A stretch of DNA of 64,000 nucleotides from Rhodocyclaceae bacterium (GCA_020248265.1 JADCHX010000001.1:62001-126000); one strand, 5' to 3'. Positions 41,135 through 50,410 are shown, counted from the first letter of the stretch. The notes: a model not told the origin generated them from the sequence alone. Numbers and translations: made by a program.

Positions 41135-42346
41135 ATGGCAACGCATGCAACCGGCACGATCGACGCCTTCGGCGACCCGCTCTCCTTCCGCGCCCGGCAG
41201 GGCACCGCACGGCCGGCGGTCGTGCGCAATGTCGCCGGCCATGACGTGTTCACGGTCGAGGCGCGCCAGATGGCGCACCACCAGAAGGAAGCCGTGGTCA
41301 CCGAGGGCGATGCCGGCAGCGCCTGGCGCATCACCAGCGACGAAGGGCGGCACCTGTCCGGCACCGACCTGGCCCCTTTCCCGCTCGGCGTGTTCAATGC
41401 GGGCCTGCATGGCGACCTTTACAACCGGCTGCTGGCCTCGGCACCGGTGGCCGGCATCGACATCGACGACCTGCGCATCCACCTCGACAACCGCTACAGC
41501 CTGACCGGCTCGTTCGTGCGCGGCGATGCGGTCGGCCAGGCGGAGCCGACACGGGTCACGGTCCAGGTGAAGTCGCCCGCCGCGACCGCCGCGGTGCGCG
41601 CCTGGGTCGAGGCTGCGGTCGTCGCCTCGCCCGCGATGGCCGCACTGAGCACCCCGCTCGAGAACACCTTCGCGATCTACGTGAACGGACGCCGGCGCAG
41701 CGTCACTGCGCTGCCCGCTTCCACGGCGCCGGATGCGCAGGATCCCTACCAGGTCCATGCGCGCCCGCCGCGGCCAGCGCCCGGCCCGGACCCGCTGCAG
41801 CCGCTGATCCTGCGCACCGGTGAACAGCGCCCCGGCGTGTCGCAACCGGCGCAGGCCTCGCCGACCGGACGCGTGCTGCGCCTGATCGTCGGCGACAGCC
41901 ACCTGCTCGACCCCGCCGGTGTCACCAGCACCGACACCTGGCTCGAGCTTCCCGCAGCCAGCCATTTCGCGCTGCGCACCGACGAGCGGCCCGGCACCGG
42001 CAGCGCCGGCGACCAGGGGCCGTGCGGGCTGTCGCTGCTGTCGGCCGGCATCGTCTTCTGCTACATGACCCAGCTCTCGCGCTACATCGAGAACATGAAG
42101 CTGGACATCAGCGGCGTGCGCGTCGTGCAGTACACGCCGTTCGCCCTGGAGGGCAGCCTGGCCGCCGGCACCCTCGCGGGACGGGCGCTGCCGGTGGACA
42201 CCCACCTGTTCCTCAACGGCGGTGCCGCAGACGAAGTGTTCGAGCGGCTGCAGAAGATCGCCGCCATCACCTGCTACCTGCATGCGACGCTCGCCGCGCC
42301 GCTGCCGCCGGAAGTGGCCGTCGAGCACGAGGGCACGGCACGCTGA
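41135..42346 (+). CDS. Double OsmC-like domain protein
   Basis: 403 aa with two OsmC-like halves. Half 1 (about 30-190): GTDLAPFPLGVFNAGLHGDL, VAGIDIDDLRIHLDNRYSLT, AVRAWVEAAVVASPAMAALS; it lacks the peroxidatic Cys in the helix. Half 2 (about 215-395): GDQGPCGLSLLSAGIVFCYM, SRYIENMKLDISGVRVVQYT and LQKIAAITCYLHATL, with Cys in the conserved helix and a second near the C-terminus. OsmC/Ohr proteins reduce organic hydroperoxides, but half 1 suggests one active site per chain. It follows the MaoC-like gene and precedes the alpha/beta hydrolase. Confidence 0.78.
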   Translation: MATHATGTIDAFGDPLSFRARQGTARPAVVRNVAGHDVFTVEARQMAHHQKEAVVTEGDAGSAWRITSDEGRHLSGTDLAPFPLGVFNAGLHGDLYNRLLASAPVAGIDIDDLRIHLDNRYSLTGSFVRGDAVGQAEPTRVTVQVKSPAATAAVRAWVEAAVVASPAMAALSTPLENTFAIYVNGRRRSVTALPASTAPDAQDPYQVHARPPRPAPGPDPLQPLILRTGEQRPGVSQPAQASPTGRVLRLIVGDSHLLDPAGVTSTDTWLELPAASHFALRTDERPGTGSAGDQGPCGLSLLSAGIVFCYMTQLSRYIENMKLDISGVRVVQYTPFALEGSLAAGTLAGRALPVDTHLFLNGGAADEVFERLQKIAAITCYLHATLAAPLPPEVAVEHEGTAR

Positions 42347-42422
42347 CCATCAGCGATCGCTGCCCCGCCGCCGACCCTTCCACGATCGCGTATCGCCCCA
42401 CCATCCTTCACGGGAGACCGCC

Positions 42423-43232
42423 ATGCCCCATGTGATAGCCGACGACGGCATCAAGCTCGCCTACCAGGTCGACGACTTCAGCGACCCGTGGCTGCCGGAC
42501 GACCCGCTGCTGCTGCTGCATGCGGCGATCGGCAGTTCGAAGCGCTGGTACTCGATGGTGCCGGCGCTGTCGCGCCACCACCGGATCATCCGCATGGACC
42601 TGCGCGGGCACGGCGCCTCCGACGTGCCTGACCCGTCCTCGCCGTTCTCGCTGGCGCGGCTGGCGAAGGACACGCTGGCGCTGATGGATGAACTCGGGCT
42701 GGGCAAGGTGCACATCCTCGGCAACTCGGCTGGCGGCTACGTGGGCCAGCGGCTCGCGATCGACAACCCCGAGCGGGTGAAGAGCCTGGTGCTCTACGGT
42801 TCGACGCCCGGACTGACCCGCAGCCAGGTCAGCACCTGGGTGCCTCACATGGGCGCGATCGGCATCCGCCCGTTCCTGGCCGAGACGATCTCGGACCGCT
42901 TCCCGGTGGACGCGGTCGATCCGCGCTTCGTCGAGTGGTTCCTCGACGAGGCGGCGAACAACGACCTCGCGTTCATCCAGCGCTTCGTCGGCCACATGTC
43001 GACGGTGGACATGATGGAGGAGATCCGCGCGATCCGCTGCCCGGTGCTGATGATCGCGCCCGGCGCCGAGCCGGTCGGGCATGCCTCGACCTACGAGGAC
43101 ATGAAGGTGCGCATCCCCGACAACGAACTGGTGTACTACGACGGCGCGCGCCACAACATCTGCGACTACCTGCCGGACCGCTGCGCAGCCGACACGCTCG
43201 CCTGGCTGCAGCGGCGGTTCCCGCGCGGCTGA
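42423..43232 (+). CDS. Alpha/beta hydrolase (DDFxDPW subfamily)
   Basis: 269 aa. LAYQVDDFSDPWLPDDPLLL, HAAIGSSKRWYSMVPALSRH, RMDLRGHGASDVPDPSSPFS, VHILGNSAGGYVGQRLAIDN (nucleophile Ser102) and DGARHNICDYLPDRCA (His) complete the triad. Like its relatives it lacks the HG oxyanion start (HA instead). Acts on ester, lactone or C-C bonds. GGGAG before ATG 42423. First of four similar hydrolases; it converges on the second. Confidence 0.9.
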   Translation: MPHVIADDGIKLAYQVDDFSDPWLPDDPLLLLHAAIGSSKRWYSMVPALSRHHRIIRMDLRGHGASDVPDPSSPFSLARLAKDTLALMDELGLGKVHILGNSAGGYVGQRLAIDNPERVKSLVLYGSTPGLTRSQVSTWVPHMGAIGIRPFLAETISDRFPVDAVDPRFVEWFLDEAANNDLAFIQRFVGHMSTVDMMEEIRAIRCPVLMIAPGAEPVGHASTYEDMKVRIPDNELVYYDGARHNICDYLPDRCAADTLAWLQRRFPRG

Positions 43233-43247
43233 GGCTCGGCCGCGCGG
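43221..43247. terminator. GC-rich hairpin between convergent hydrolase genes
   Basis: CCGCGCGGC (43221-43229) and GCCGCGCGG (43239-43247) are exact inverted arms around a 9-nt loop. The first arm overlaps the end of the plus-strand gene. With no T-run it is not a classical intrinsic terminator, but it is the only strong hairpin in the convergent gap and could stop or protect both transcripts. Confidence 0.35.
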
Positions 43248-43253
43248 TACGGA

Positions 43254-44060
43254 TCAGGCCGCGTGCTTCAGCAGGAAGCGCTTCAGCTCTTCCGCACAGC
43301 GATCGGGCACTGCATCGGTGATGTTGTGCGGCAGGCCGTCGTAGACCACGAACTCGCAGCCAGCAACCCGCTCGGCGATCGGCCGGTACTCGTCGGCCGG
43401 ATGCAGCGGATCGGCACCTGGCACCACCACCAGCATCGGACAGGCGATCTTCGGCAGATCGTCCTGCAGGTCGACGGTGGCCATCATCGGCACGAAGCGC
43501 GCGAGCACCTCGACCGGCGTGCGCGCCGATTCGGCGATGAACCAGTCGACGAAGCCCGGCTTGGCGGTCGCCAGGTCGACCCGGTCGGCGATCGTCTCGC
43601 GCAGGAAGGTGGCCACGCCCTTGGCGCCGATGCGCGCCACCCAGCCGGCGTAGTCGGTCGCGACCTTCTTCATGCCAGGTACCGATGCGAAGCTCGCCAG
43701 CGTGCGCACCCGCGACGGGTGATGGATGGCCAGCCCCTGCGAGACGATACCGCCGGCGGATGACCCCGCGACATGCGCCTTGTCCACGCCCAGGTGGTCG
43801 AGCAGTTCCACCACGTCCTGCATCAGCCGCGGGAACGACAGCTGGTCGGGACCGGGGATGCCGGTTTCGCCATGCCCGCGCTGGTCGATCCGCACCACCC
43901 GGAAGTGCCGGGCGAGGTGTGGCACCCAGGCATGGAAGCGGCGCGAGCTTCCCATGGCAGCATGGACCAGCAGCAGCGTCTCGGCCTTGCGCCAGGGATC
44001 GGTGTAGTCATCGACGACGTAGCGCAGTTCGAGGCCATCGCTGGCGACCAGGGTTTGCAT
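43254..44060 (-). CDS. Alpha/beta hydrolase (DDFxDPW subfamily)
   Basis: 268 aa. LRYVVDDYTDPWRKAETLLL, HAAMGSSRRFHAWVPHLARH, RIDQRGHGETGIPGPDQLSF, AHVAGSSAGGIVSQGLAIHH (Ser101) and YDGLPHNITDAVPDRCAEEL. ATG 44060 with AAGGA; the SDR gene ends 10 nt upstream. Order on the minus strand is hydrolase, hydrolase, SDR, this hydrolase, tightly spaced. The hydrolases are about equally related to each other, as from repeated local duplication. Confidence 0.9.
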   Translation of the reverse strand: MQTLVASDGLELRYVVDDYTDPWRKAETLLLVHAAMGSSRRFHAWVPHLARHFRVVRIDQRGHGETGIPGPDQLSFPRLMQDVVELLDHLGVDKAHVAGSSAGGIVSQGLAIHHPSRVRTLASFASVPGMKKVATDYAGWVARIGAKGVATFLRETIADRVDLATAKPGFVDWFIAESARTPVEVLARFVPMMATVDLQDDLPKIACPMLVVVPGADPLHPADEYRPIAERVAGCEFVVYDGLPHNITDAVPDRCAEELKRFLLKHAA

Positions 44061-44070
44061 GTCCGTTCCT

Positions 44071-44853
44071 TCAGTAGGCTGACCGGCCACCGTCGGCCGG
44101 GATCGTTGCACCGGTGATCATGCGCGACTCATCGCTTGCCAGGAACAACGCGATGTTCGCGATGTCCTCCGGCCGCCCGACCCAGAACGGGTAGTCGCGC
44201 ACCCGGCCGGCGGCATCCTGCCGGTCGGCGACCGGCCCAGGTGCATCGGCGGTGCCATAGTTGTTCAGGATGCGATCGGTGAGGATGCGCCCGGCGCAGA
44301 TCGCGTTCGCCCGGATGTTGTCCTTCGCGTAGGTGCCGGCCAGTGCGCGGGTGAAGGACAGGATCGCGCCCTTGGCGGCGGTGTAGACATGCTTCGGACT
44401 GCTGCCGCGCAGCGCAGCGCCGGAAGACATATTGACCACCGAACCGCCGCCGGCCTTCACGAGCTCCGGGATACCGTGACGGCACACCAGCATCGCCCCG
44501 CGTACGTCGAGCCCCATCGTACGGTCCCATACGTCGAGGTCGACATCGGTGACCAGGCTGTCCGCATTGAGCGAGCCACCGGCGCAGTTGAACAGGATGT
44601 CCAGCCGGCCATGGCGGGCCACCACCGTATCGATCGCGGCACGCACGCTCGACTCGTCGGTGACGTCGGTGCGTACCGCCATCGCGTCTCCGCCCGCATC
44701 GGCCACGTTGCGCGCCGTGGCCGCGCCCAGCGCGCCATCGATCTCGGCCACCGCCACCTTCGCGCCCTCGCGTGCGAACAGCACCGACGCGGCGCGCGCG
44801 ATACCCGAGCCACCGCCAGTGATGAAGGCAACCTTGCCGTCGAGCCGCTTCAC
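44071..44853 (-). CDS. Short-chain dehydrogenase/reductase
   Basis: 260 aa from GTG 44853. VKRLDGKVAFITGGGSGIAR is the cofactor site (the last Gly of GxxxGIG is Ala), NCAGGSLN the NAG-type motif, NMSSGAALRGSSPKHVYTAA with Lys next gives Ser-Tyr-Lys, and the C-terminus MITGATIPADGGRSAY is classical. It oxidises or reduces a hydroxyl or keto group with NAD(P). It is placed inside the hydrolase row, 13 nt after the previous stop; ribosome binding site weak, suggesting coupled translation. Confidence 0.92.
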   Translation of the reverse strand: MKRLDGKVAFITGGGSGIARAASVLFAREGAKVAVAEIDGALGAATARNVADAGGDAMAVRTDVTDESSVRAAIDTVVARHGRLDILFNCAGGSLNADSLVTDVDLDVWDRTMGLDVRGAMLVCRHGIPELVKAGGGSVVNMSSGAALRGSSPKHVYTAAKGAILSFTRALAGTYAKDNIRANAICAGRILTDRILNNYGTADAPGPVADRQDAAGRVRDYPFWVGRPEDIANIALFLASDESRMITGATIPADGGRSAY

Positions 44854-44866
44854 GCCGCGCCAGCGC

Positions 44867-45688
44867 TCACGGCCGCAGCTCGGGAAAGTGCTGGCGCAGG
44901 AAGCGCAGCACCTCTGCGACGCAGCGGTCCGGCTGGTAGTCGTACAGGTTGTGCCGGCCGTTCTCGTAGACGACACGTTCGCTGTTCGGGATCAGGCGTG
45001 CCATCTCGGCAAACGCCGATCCGGTGCCGATCGGATGCGCACCGGGCTCGACGATCAGCGTCGGGCAGCCGATGCGATGCACCTGGTCCATGAAATCGGT
45101 ATCCGTCCAGTGGCCGATGAAGCGTTTCAGGAACTCGAGGTCGTTCTTGCAGATCTCGTCGAGCACCCATGCGACCAGCCGCGGATCGGCCTCCCCCACC
45201 GGCAGGCGTTCGTCGATGGTCTCGCCGAATACCGCACGCATGCCGCGCACCGAGGCCTCCGCCAGCCAGCGCTTGCCCTGGTCGCCCTTGAAGCCCGGCG
45301 TCGAGCTGAACAGCGACAGGCTCTTCACCCGCGACGGATGGTGGATCGCCAGCAGCTGACCGGTATAGCCGCCGGCCGAGCCGCCGAGGATGTGCACGCT
45401 GTCGAGCTTCAGTACGTCGAGCAACTCGAGCACGTCCTGGCTCAGCCGCTCCTTGTCGTGTGGCACGCTGGCCGGCGGCACCTGCGACTCACCATGGCCA
45501 CGCGAGTCCATGCGTACCACCCGCAGGTGGCGCGCCAGGCCAGGCACCATCGAGAAGAAGCGCTTCGCACTGCTCATCGCCGAATGCAGCATCAGCAGCG
45601 TCGGCGCATTGCGCCACGGATCGGTGAAGTCATCGACGTGGTAGGCGATGCGCACGCCGTCGCTGGTGGTGAAGGTTTGCATGCTCAT
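44867..45688 (-). CDS. Alpha/beta hydrolase (DDFxDPW subfamily)
   Basis: 273 aa. IAYHVDDFTDPWRNAPTLLM, HSAMSSAKRFFSMVPGLARH, RMDSRGHGESQVPPASVPHD, VHILGGSAGGYTGQLLAIHH (Ser104), and YENGRHNLYDYQPDRCVAEV with the His. ATG 45688 overlaps the stop of the gene upstream (ATGA). Closest in appearance to the plus-strand member at 42423 (SAGGYxGQ). Confidence 0.9.
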   Translation of the reverse strand: MSMQTFTTSDGVRIAYHVDDFTDPWRNAPTLLMLHSAMSSAKRFFSMVPGLARHLRVVRMDSRGHGESQVPPASVPHDKERLSQDVLELLDVLKLDSVHILGGSAGGYTGQLLAIHHPSRVKSLSLFSSTPGFKGDQGKRWLAEASVRGMRAVFGETIDERLPVGEADPRLVAWVLDEICKNDLEFLKRFIGHWTDTDFMDQVHRIGCPTLIVEPGAHPIGTGSAFAEMARLIPNSERVVYENGRHNLYDYQPDRCVAEVLRFLRQHFPELRP

Positions 45689-46494
45689 GGCTCGACCTTT
45701 TCGAGGAACTTCAGGTATTCGAGCGCGCAGGCATCCGGGATCTCCGCGGTCATGCCATGGCTCGCGCCCGGGAAGGTGACGAAGGTGCAGTCGCGGATGT
45801 AGCCGAGCATGCGCTCGTACTCACTGCGCTCGACCATCGGGTCAGGGTCCGGCACCCCCATCATGACGGGGAATCGGAAGTCGGCCAGGCGTTCGGTCCA
45901 GTCCTCGCTCGCCATCAGCGGCACGAAGCGCGACAGGTACTCGACCGTCAGTCCATCGGCGGAGTCGAGGTACCACTTCACCTGTTCCGGCGAGGCATCG
46001 CCGATACGGTCGCGCACCGTCTGCTCCAGGAAGCCACGTACGCCGGCCTTGCCGACGCGCGCCATCCAGTCGCCCTTCTGCGGGCGGCTGGGCGGGATGC
46101 CCGCAGTGGCGGCATAGAGGGCAAGGCTGCGGAAGCGGCCCGGCTCGCGAATCGCGGCCTGACCGGCGATCATCCCCCCGGCGGAAGAGCCCATCACATG
46201 TGCGGATGCGATACCGAGGTGGTCGAACAGTTCGAACAGATCGAGCGACAGCCTGTCATGGCAGAGCGTATTCAGGGGTCCTGGCTCCGACCTGCCGTGC
46301 CCGCGGGTGTCGGGACGGACCACCCGGAACCGGCGCGCCAGGTGCGGAACCCATCCGAACAGCCGTAGCGAACTGCCCATGCCCGGATGCAGCAGCACGA
46401 CCGTCGGCGCGCGGGTCCACGGATCGGTGAAATCGTCGATGCGGTAGAACAGGCGAGTGCCGTCGCTCGCGGTCCAGTGGTGTTCGGCGGTCAT
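45685..46494 (-). CDS. Alpha/beta hydrolase (DDFxDPW subfamily)
   Basis: 269 aa. LFYRIDDFTDPWTRAPTVVL, HPGMGSSLRLFGWVPHLARR, RPDTRGHGRSEPGPLNTLCH, AHVMGSSAGGMIAGQAAIRE (Ser104), and FPGASHGMTAEIPDACALEY with the His. First gene of the minus-strand hydrolase/SDR operon. It is divergent from the Bug gene at 46660; the 165-bp gap should hold promoters for both. Confidence 0.9.
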   Translation of the reverse strand: MTAEHHWTASDGTRLFYRIDDFTDPWTRAPTVVLLHPGMGSSLRLFGWVPHLARRFRVVRPDTRGHGRSEPGPLNTLCHDRLSLDLFELFDHLGIASAHVMGSSAGGMIAGQAAIREPGRFRSLALYAATAGIPPSRPQKGDWMARVGKAGVRGFLEQTVRDRIGDASPEQVKWYLDSADGLTVEYLSRFVPLMASEDWTERLADFRFPVMMGVPDPDPMVERSEYERMLGYIRDCTFVTFPGASHGMTAEIPDACALEYLKFLEKVEP

Positions 46495-46659
46495 CTGCGG
46501 TGTCCGTCCTCCCGGCTACGGACGCTTCGCGGATCCGCGCAGGCTTCGGTGAAGGAAACGCATGGATGCTTCTGCATCGATGCATGACTTCCGGTCAGAC
46601 TATCACAAGGCGTCTGCTACCATTTTGCATCCGGCATCCAACACAGGCCCCGCACGATC

Positions 46660-47622
46660 ATGAACAGCCGCGCTGCATTGCCGTCCCTTCTCGCCGCCCT
46701 GCTCGTGCCTGCTGCAGCGACCGCCGCCGAGTTCCCCGTCAAGCCGATCCGCTGGATCGTGCCGTTCGCCCCGGGCGGCAGTGCCGACGCGCTTGCGCGT
46801 ACGGTACAGCCGGCGTTCGCCGATGCCTTCGGCCAGCAGCTGCTGATCGACAACCGCGCCGGCGCCAGCAGCACCATCGGCTCCGAGATGATGGTGAAGG
46901 CGCCGCCCGATGGCTATACGCTGCTGCTGATCACCACCACCCACACGATCAACCCGAGCCTGATGAAGCTGCCGTTCGACCCGGTGAAGGATTTCGCTCC
47001 GGTCTCGCTCATCCTGTCTCAGCCGAACATCCTCGTGGTGCACCCGTCGGTGCCAGTGAAGTCGGTAAAGGAGCTGGTGGCTCTGGCGCGAGCGAAGCCC
47101 GGCTCGCTCAGCTACGCCTCCGGCGGCAGCGGCAGCTCGCCGCACCTGTCCGGCGAACTGTTCAAGCTGGTCGCGGGCATCGATCTGGTGCACATCCCCT
47201 ACAAGAGTTCCGGCCCGGGCGTGAACGACCTGCTCGGCGGCCATGTCCCGATGATGTTCGTCGGGCCGCTGGCGGTCGACGGCTTCGTGAAGACCGGCCG
47301 GCTCAGGGCACTGGCCGTGGCGGACGTGCGGCGCAATGCGGTGGTGCCGAACGTGCCGACAATGAAGGAGGCCGGCTTCGGTGGGGTGGAGACTGGCACC
47401 TGGTTCGGCATCACTGCGCCACCTGCAACGCCGCGCGCGATCATCACCACGGCGAACGCGGCGATGGTGAAGGCGCTGGCCGGCCGTGACCTCAAGGCCA
47501 AGCTCGACGCGATCGGCGTGGATATCGTCGCCAGCACCCCGGAGGCGTTCGGTGCCCATATCAGCGCCGAGATCGCCAAGTGGGCCGCGGTGGTGCGCAA
47601 GGCCAACGTGAAGATGGACTGA
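46660..47622 (+). CDS. Bug/TctC-family solute-binding protein
   Basis: 320 aa. Short signal AALPSLLAALLVPAAATA, then AEFPVKPIRWIVPFAPGGSA. DNRAGASSTIGSEMMVKAPP and HIPYKSSGPGVNDLLGGHVP. GAGG is GASS here. Divergent from the hydrolase operon, followed (11-nt gap, GAGGAG) by a carboxymuconolactone-decarboxylase-like gene. TACCAT at 46618 may be the -10, giving a short leader. Confidence 0.93.
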   Translation: MNSRAALPSLLAALLVPAAATAAEFPVKPIRWIVPFAPGGSADALARTVQPAFADAFGQQLLIDNRAGASSTIGSEMMVKAPPDGYTLLLITTTHTINPSLMKLPFDPVKDFAPVSLILSQPNILVVHPSVPVKSVKELVALARAKPGSLSYASGGSGSSPHLSGELFKLVAGIDLVHIPYKSSGPGVNDLLGGHVPMMFVGPLAVDGFVKTGRLRALAVADVRRNAVVPNVPTMKEAGFGGVETGTWFGITAPPATPRAIITTANAAMVKALAGRDLKAKLDAIGVDIVASTPEAFGAHISAEIAKWAAVVRKANVKMD

Positions 47623-47633
47623 GGAGACCGACG

Positions 47634-48200
47634 ATGAAGCGCCTGCCACCCCCGCCCGCGCCGCCGGGCAGCGACACCGCCGAGGTGTTCGGAGAGATCC
47701 TCGCCACCCGCGGCTTCGTCTCCAACGTGCTGTCGTCGATGGGCCATGCGCCGGGCGGCCTGCGCCACCTCGCCCGGCTCGGCGCCTACTGCAAGTACGA
47801 CACCGACCTTCCGGAGCGGCAGCGCGAGCTGTCGATCCTGTGCGCGGCGCGCGGCGTGCCCTATGCCTGGGACCACCATTCGGCACTGGCGATCCAGGCC
47901 GGCATACCCGCGTCCGCCGTCGAGGCGATCGGCGCCGGCCGCACGCCCGTCGAGCTGCCGGCGTCCGAGCAGGCACTTGCTCGCTACCTGGCGGTGCTGT
48001 TCTCGCCCGCGCAGATGGACGACGCGGCGTTCGCGGAACTCGCGCGCCACTTCAGCCCGCGGCAGATCACCGACATCACGATGTCGGCTACCTACTACGG
48101 CGTGCTGGCGACGATGGTGAAGGCGTTCGGCGTCGAGCTCGAAGGCGAGGCGGTGCTGAAGGTGGAGAAGGACTGGCAGAAGGCAAAGGCTGGGCTGTAG
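47634..48200 (+). CDS. Carboxymuconolactone decarboxylase (AhpD-like) family protein
   Basis: 188 aa, all-helical. GFVSNVLSSMGHAPGGLRHL, YCKYDTDLPERQRELSILCA and ARGVPYAWDHHSALAIQAGI are the CMD core; a C-terminal ITDITMSATYYGVLATMVKA helix ends the domain. No CxxC pair, so it is not an AhpD peroxidase and fits the decarboxylase/hydratase side, although most such members are uncharacterised. GAGGAG at 47621. Likely one transcript with the Bug gene. Confidence 0.88.
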   Translation: MKRLPPPPAPPGSDTAEVFGEILATRGFVSNVLSSMGHAPGGLRHLARLGAYCKYDTDLPERQRELSILCAARGVPYAWDHHSALAIQAGIPASAVEAIGAGRTPVELPASEQALARYLAVLFSPAQMDDAAFAELARHFSPRQITDITMSATYYGVLATMVKAFGVELEGEAVLKVEKDWQKAKAGL

Positions 48201-48245
48201 CATGCAGCGGCCGGGACCGGCATGCCACCGTCACCGCTGCGGTGG

Positions 48246-49133
48246 TCAGTCCATGCCCGCCACCGTCGTGCGATACATCAGCCGCCGCTGCGGCAGGGCG
48301 TAATCCGCGATCGCCAGGTGCTGGGTCGACGTGTTGTCCCACATCACCAGGTCACCTTCGTTCCAGCGGTGCCTGTAGACGAACCGTGGCTGCGTGGCGA
48401 AGGCGACGAGTTCATCACGCAGCGCCAGCCCGGCCGCCTCGTCCATGCCGACCACCGCAGTGACCATCGCCAGGTTGACGTAGATGCACGGGCGGCCGGT
48501 GCGCGGATGGCGGCGGATCACCGGATGCACCACCGGCACGACCTTCGCGCGCGTGCCACCATCGAGGTCTGCGCGCTGCCCGCCGGCCGCGCGCACCTTC
48601 GCCAGCCGGCGCTCGTACTGCACCGTGTAGTCGTGCACCGCCTCGAGGCCCTCGCAGCGGCGCTTCATGCAGTCGGGCAGCGCGTCGTACGCGGCGGTCA
48701 TGCTGGCGAACAGCGTGTCGCCCAGCGGCTGCCCGTCGGCATCGCGCGGCACCTCGATCGCATGCAGCAGCGAACCGCGGCTGGGCACCTGCATATACGA
48801 CGAGTCGGTATGCCAGACACGGCCCGCATCGGCGTTGCCGATGTTGCGGCCACCCTCGACGATGTTCGACACGACGTACACTTCCGGCATGCCGTCGAGC
48901 GCGTACTGGCGATTGGTCGGTACCTCGACCGCGCCGAAGCGGCGGCTGAACGCGACATGTGCGGCCGGGGTCAGCCGCTGGTTGCGGAACAGCAGCATGC
49001 CGCGGTCGTCGTATGCACGCTCGATCGCGACGAACGTGGCATCGTCCATCGGTTGCGCGAGGTCGACGCCGAGGACCTCGGCACCCACCCCATCCAGGTT
49101 GCGAATCTCGAACTGACCGCCCCGATCGTCCAT
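48246..49133 (-). CDS. TauD/TfdA-type Fe(II)/2-oxoglutarate dioxygenase
   Basis: 295 aa. Iron ligands His108 and Asp110 (GRVWHTDSSYMQVPSRGS) and His272 (WDNTSTQHLAIADYALPQ), with Arg284/Arg288 (PQRRLMYRTT) for 2-oxoglutarate. YDDRGMLLFRNQRLTPAAHV at 41-60 and FSRRFGAVEVP are typical. The family cleaves or hydroxylates sulfonates, aryloxyalkanoates, carnitine precursors and others. ATG 49133 with GGGAGG. Convergent with the CMD-like gene and divergent from the ketopantoate-reductase-like gene. Confidence 0.93.
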   Translation of the reverse strand: MDDRGGQFEIRNLDGVGAEVLGVDLAQPMDDATFVAIERAYDDRGMLLFRNQRLTPAAHVAFSRRFGAVEVPTNRQYALDGMPEVYVVSNIVEGGRNIGNADAGRVWHTDSSYMQVPSRGSLLHAIEVPRDADGQPLGDTLFASMTAAYDALPDCMKRRCEGLEAVHDYTVQYERRLAKVRAAGGQRADLDGGTRAKVVPVVHPVIRRHPRTGRPCIYVNLAMVTAVVGMDEAAGLALRDELVAFATQPRFVYRHRWNEGDLVMWDNTSTQHLAIADYALPQRRLMYRTTVAGMD

Positions 49134-49252
49134 TCCATTGCCTCCCGCATCGTCTCCGTTCAGGATCACTTGCCACCGGGCCGTCGCCCGGTATGGATGA
49201 TGCTCCACTCCGCGAGGCAATGCCCTGCCCACCATCGCACGGAACCCGACCG

Positions 49253-50410
49253 ATGACCGCCGTCCCCATTCCACGCCCGCGCCCGGCCGACGGCAAGCCG
49301 AGCATCGTCTTCGTCGGCGCGGGTGCCATCGGCGGCTACGTCGGCGCCCACCTGTTCCGGGCTGGCTTCGACGTGACCCTGATCGATCCCTGGCCTGCGC
49401 ACGTGAATGCGATCCGCAGGGACGGGCTCGCCTTCAGCGGCACGGTCGGCGAGTACTCGATCGCGGTGCCGGCACTGCACATCCACGAAGCGCAGCAGGT
49501 CACCGGCCGCCGGCCGGTGGATATCGCCTTCGTCTGCACCAAGCTGCACGACACTGCCTGGGCGGCCTCACTCGCCGGCAGTTGCCTGAAGTCCGACGGC
49601 TTCGTGGTCACCATGCAGAACTGCCTGGTCGAGGAAATGGTGGCGGAGATCGTCGGCGCCGACCGCACCATCGGCTGCATCGCCAGCACGCTGAGCGCGG
49701 AGGCCCACCGACCTGGCGGCATCGTGCGCACCCGGCAGCCGGGCGGCAGCAGCTACACGATCTTCCGCGCCGGCGAACTGCACGGCCGGATCACGCCGCG
49801 GCTGCAGTCGCTGGTGGCGATGCTCGGCCAGGTCGACAGCGCGCGGGCCACGTCCAACCTGTGGGGCGAACGCTGGTCGAAGCTGGTGGCCAACACGATG
49901 ACCACCGCGCTGTCGGCCAGCAACGGCATGACGCTGAAGTCGATCATCGCCGGCGCGCAGACGCGCGCGATCATGGTCCGTCTCGCCGCCGAGGCGATCC
50001 GCATCGGCATCGCGCTGGGCTACGCGCTCGAGCCGATCCGCACGCTGGACGCGCAGGCCTGGCTCGATGGCGCGGCAGGCGATGCAGCCGCTCGCCGCGC
50101 GATCGACGCGGCGTTCGACAACGAGATGAAGCGGATGACCGACCTCGGCTATTCGGGCATGGCGCAGGATGTACGCAAGGGGCGGCGCACCGAGAACGAC
50201 TTCATGAACGGATACGTCGCGCGCCGCGGCCGCGAGACCGGGCTGCCCGCGCCGACCCATGAAGCGCTGTCGCTGCTGATAGGCCGCATCGAGCGGGGCG
50301 AGGCGACGATGGATGCCTCCCACCTCTCGGCGCTGGTGGCCACCGGCGCGCGACCAGCCACGGCACGACAGCCTGCATCGACCACACAGGAGCGCACGCA
50401 TGACTGGTGA
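49253..50410 (+). CDS. Ketopantoate reductase (ApbA/PanE)-like protein
   Basis: 385 aa, longer than PanE (about 300). SIVFVGAGAIGGYVGAHLFR (NADP fold), DIAFVCTKLHDTAWAA, VVTMQNCLVEEMVAEIVG, and ERWSKLVANTMTTALSASNG with the conserved Lys belong to the family. The C-terminal half keeps the END-type region (DMxxDxxxGRxTE-like: GMAQDVRKGRRTENDFMNG). In a catabolic setting it may reduce a 2-oxo-acid other than ketopantoate. Its stop overlaps the Bug start by 11 nt. Confidence 0.9.
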   Translation: MTAVPIPRPRPADGKPSIVFVGAGAIGGYVGAHLFRAGFDVTLIDPWPAHVNAIRRDGLAFSGTVGEYSIAVPALHIHEAQQVTGRRPVDIAFVCTKLHDTAWAASLAGSCLKSDGFVVTMQNCLVEEMVAEIVGADRTIGCIASTLSAEAHRPGGIVRTRQPGGSSYTIFRAGELHGRITPRLQSLVAMLGQVDSARATSNLWGERWSKLVANTMTTALSASNGMTLKSIIAGAQTRAIMVRLAAEAIRIGIALGYALEPIRTLDAQAWLDGAAGDAAARRAIDAAFDNEMKRMTDLGYSGMAQDVRKGRRTENDFMNGYVARRGRETGLPAPTHEALSLLIGRIERGEATMDASHLSALVATGARPATARQPASTTQERTHDW

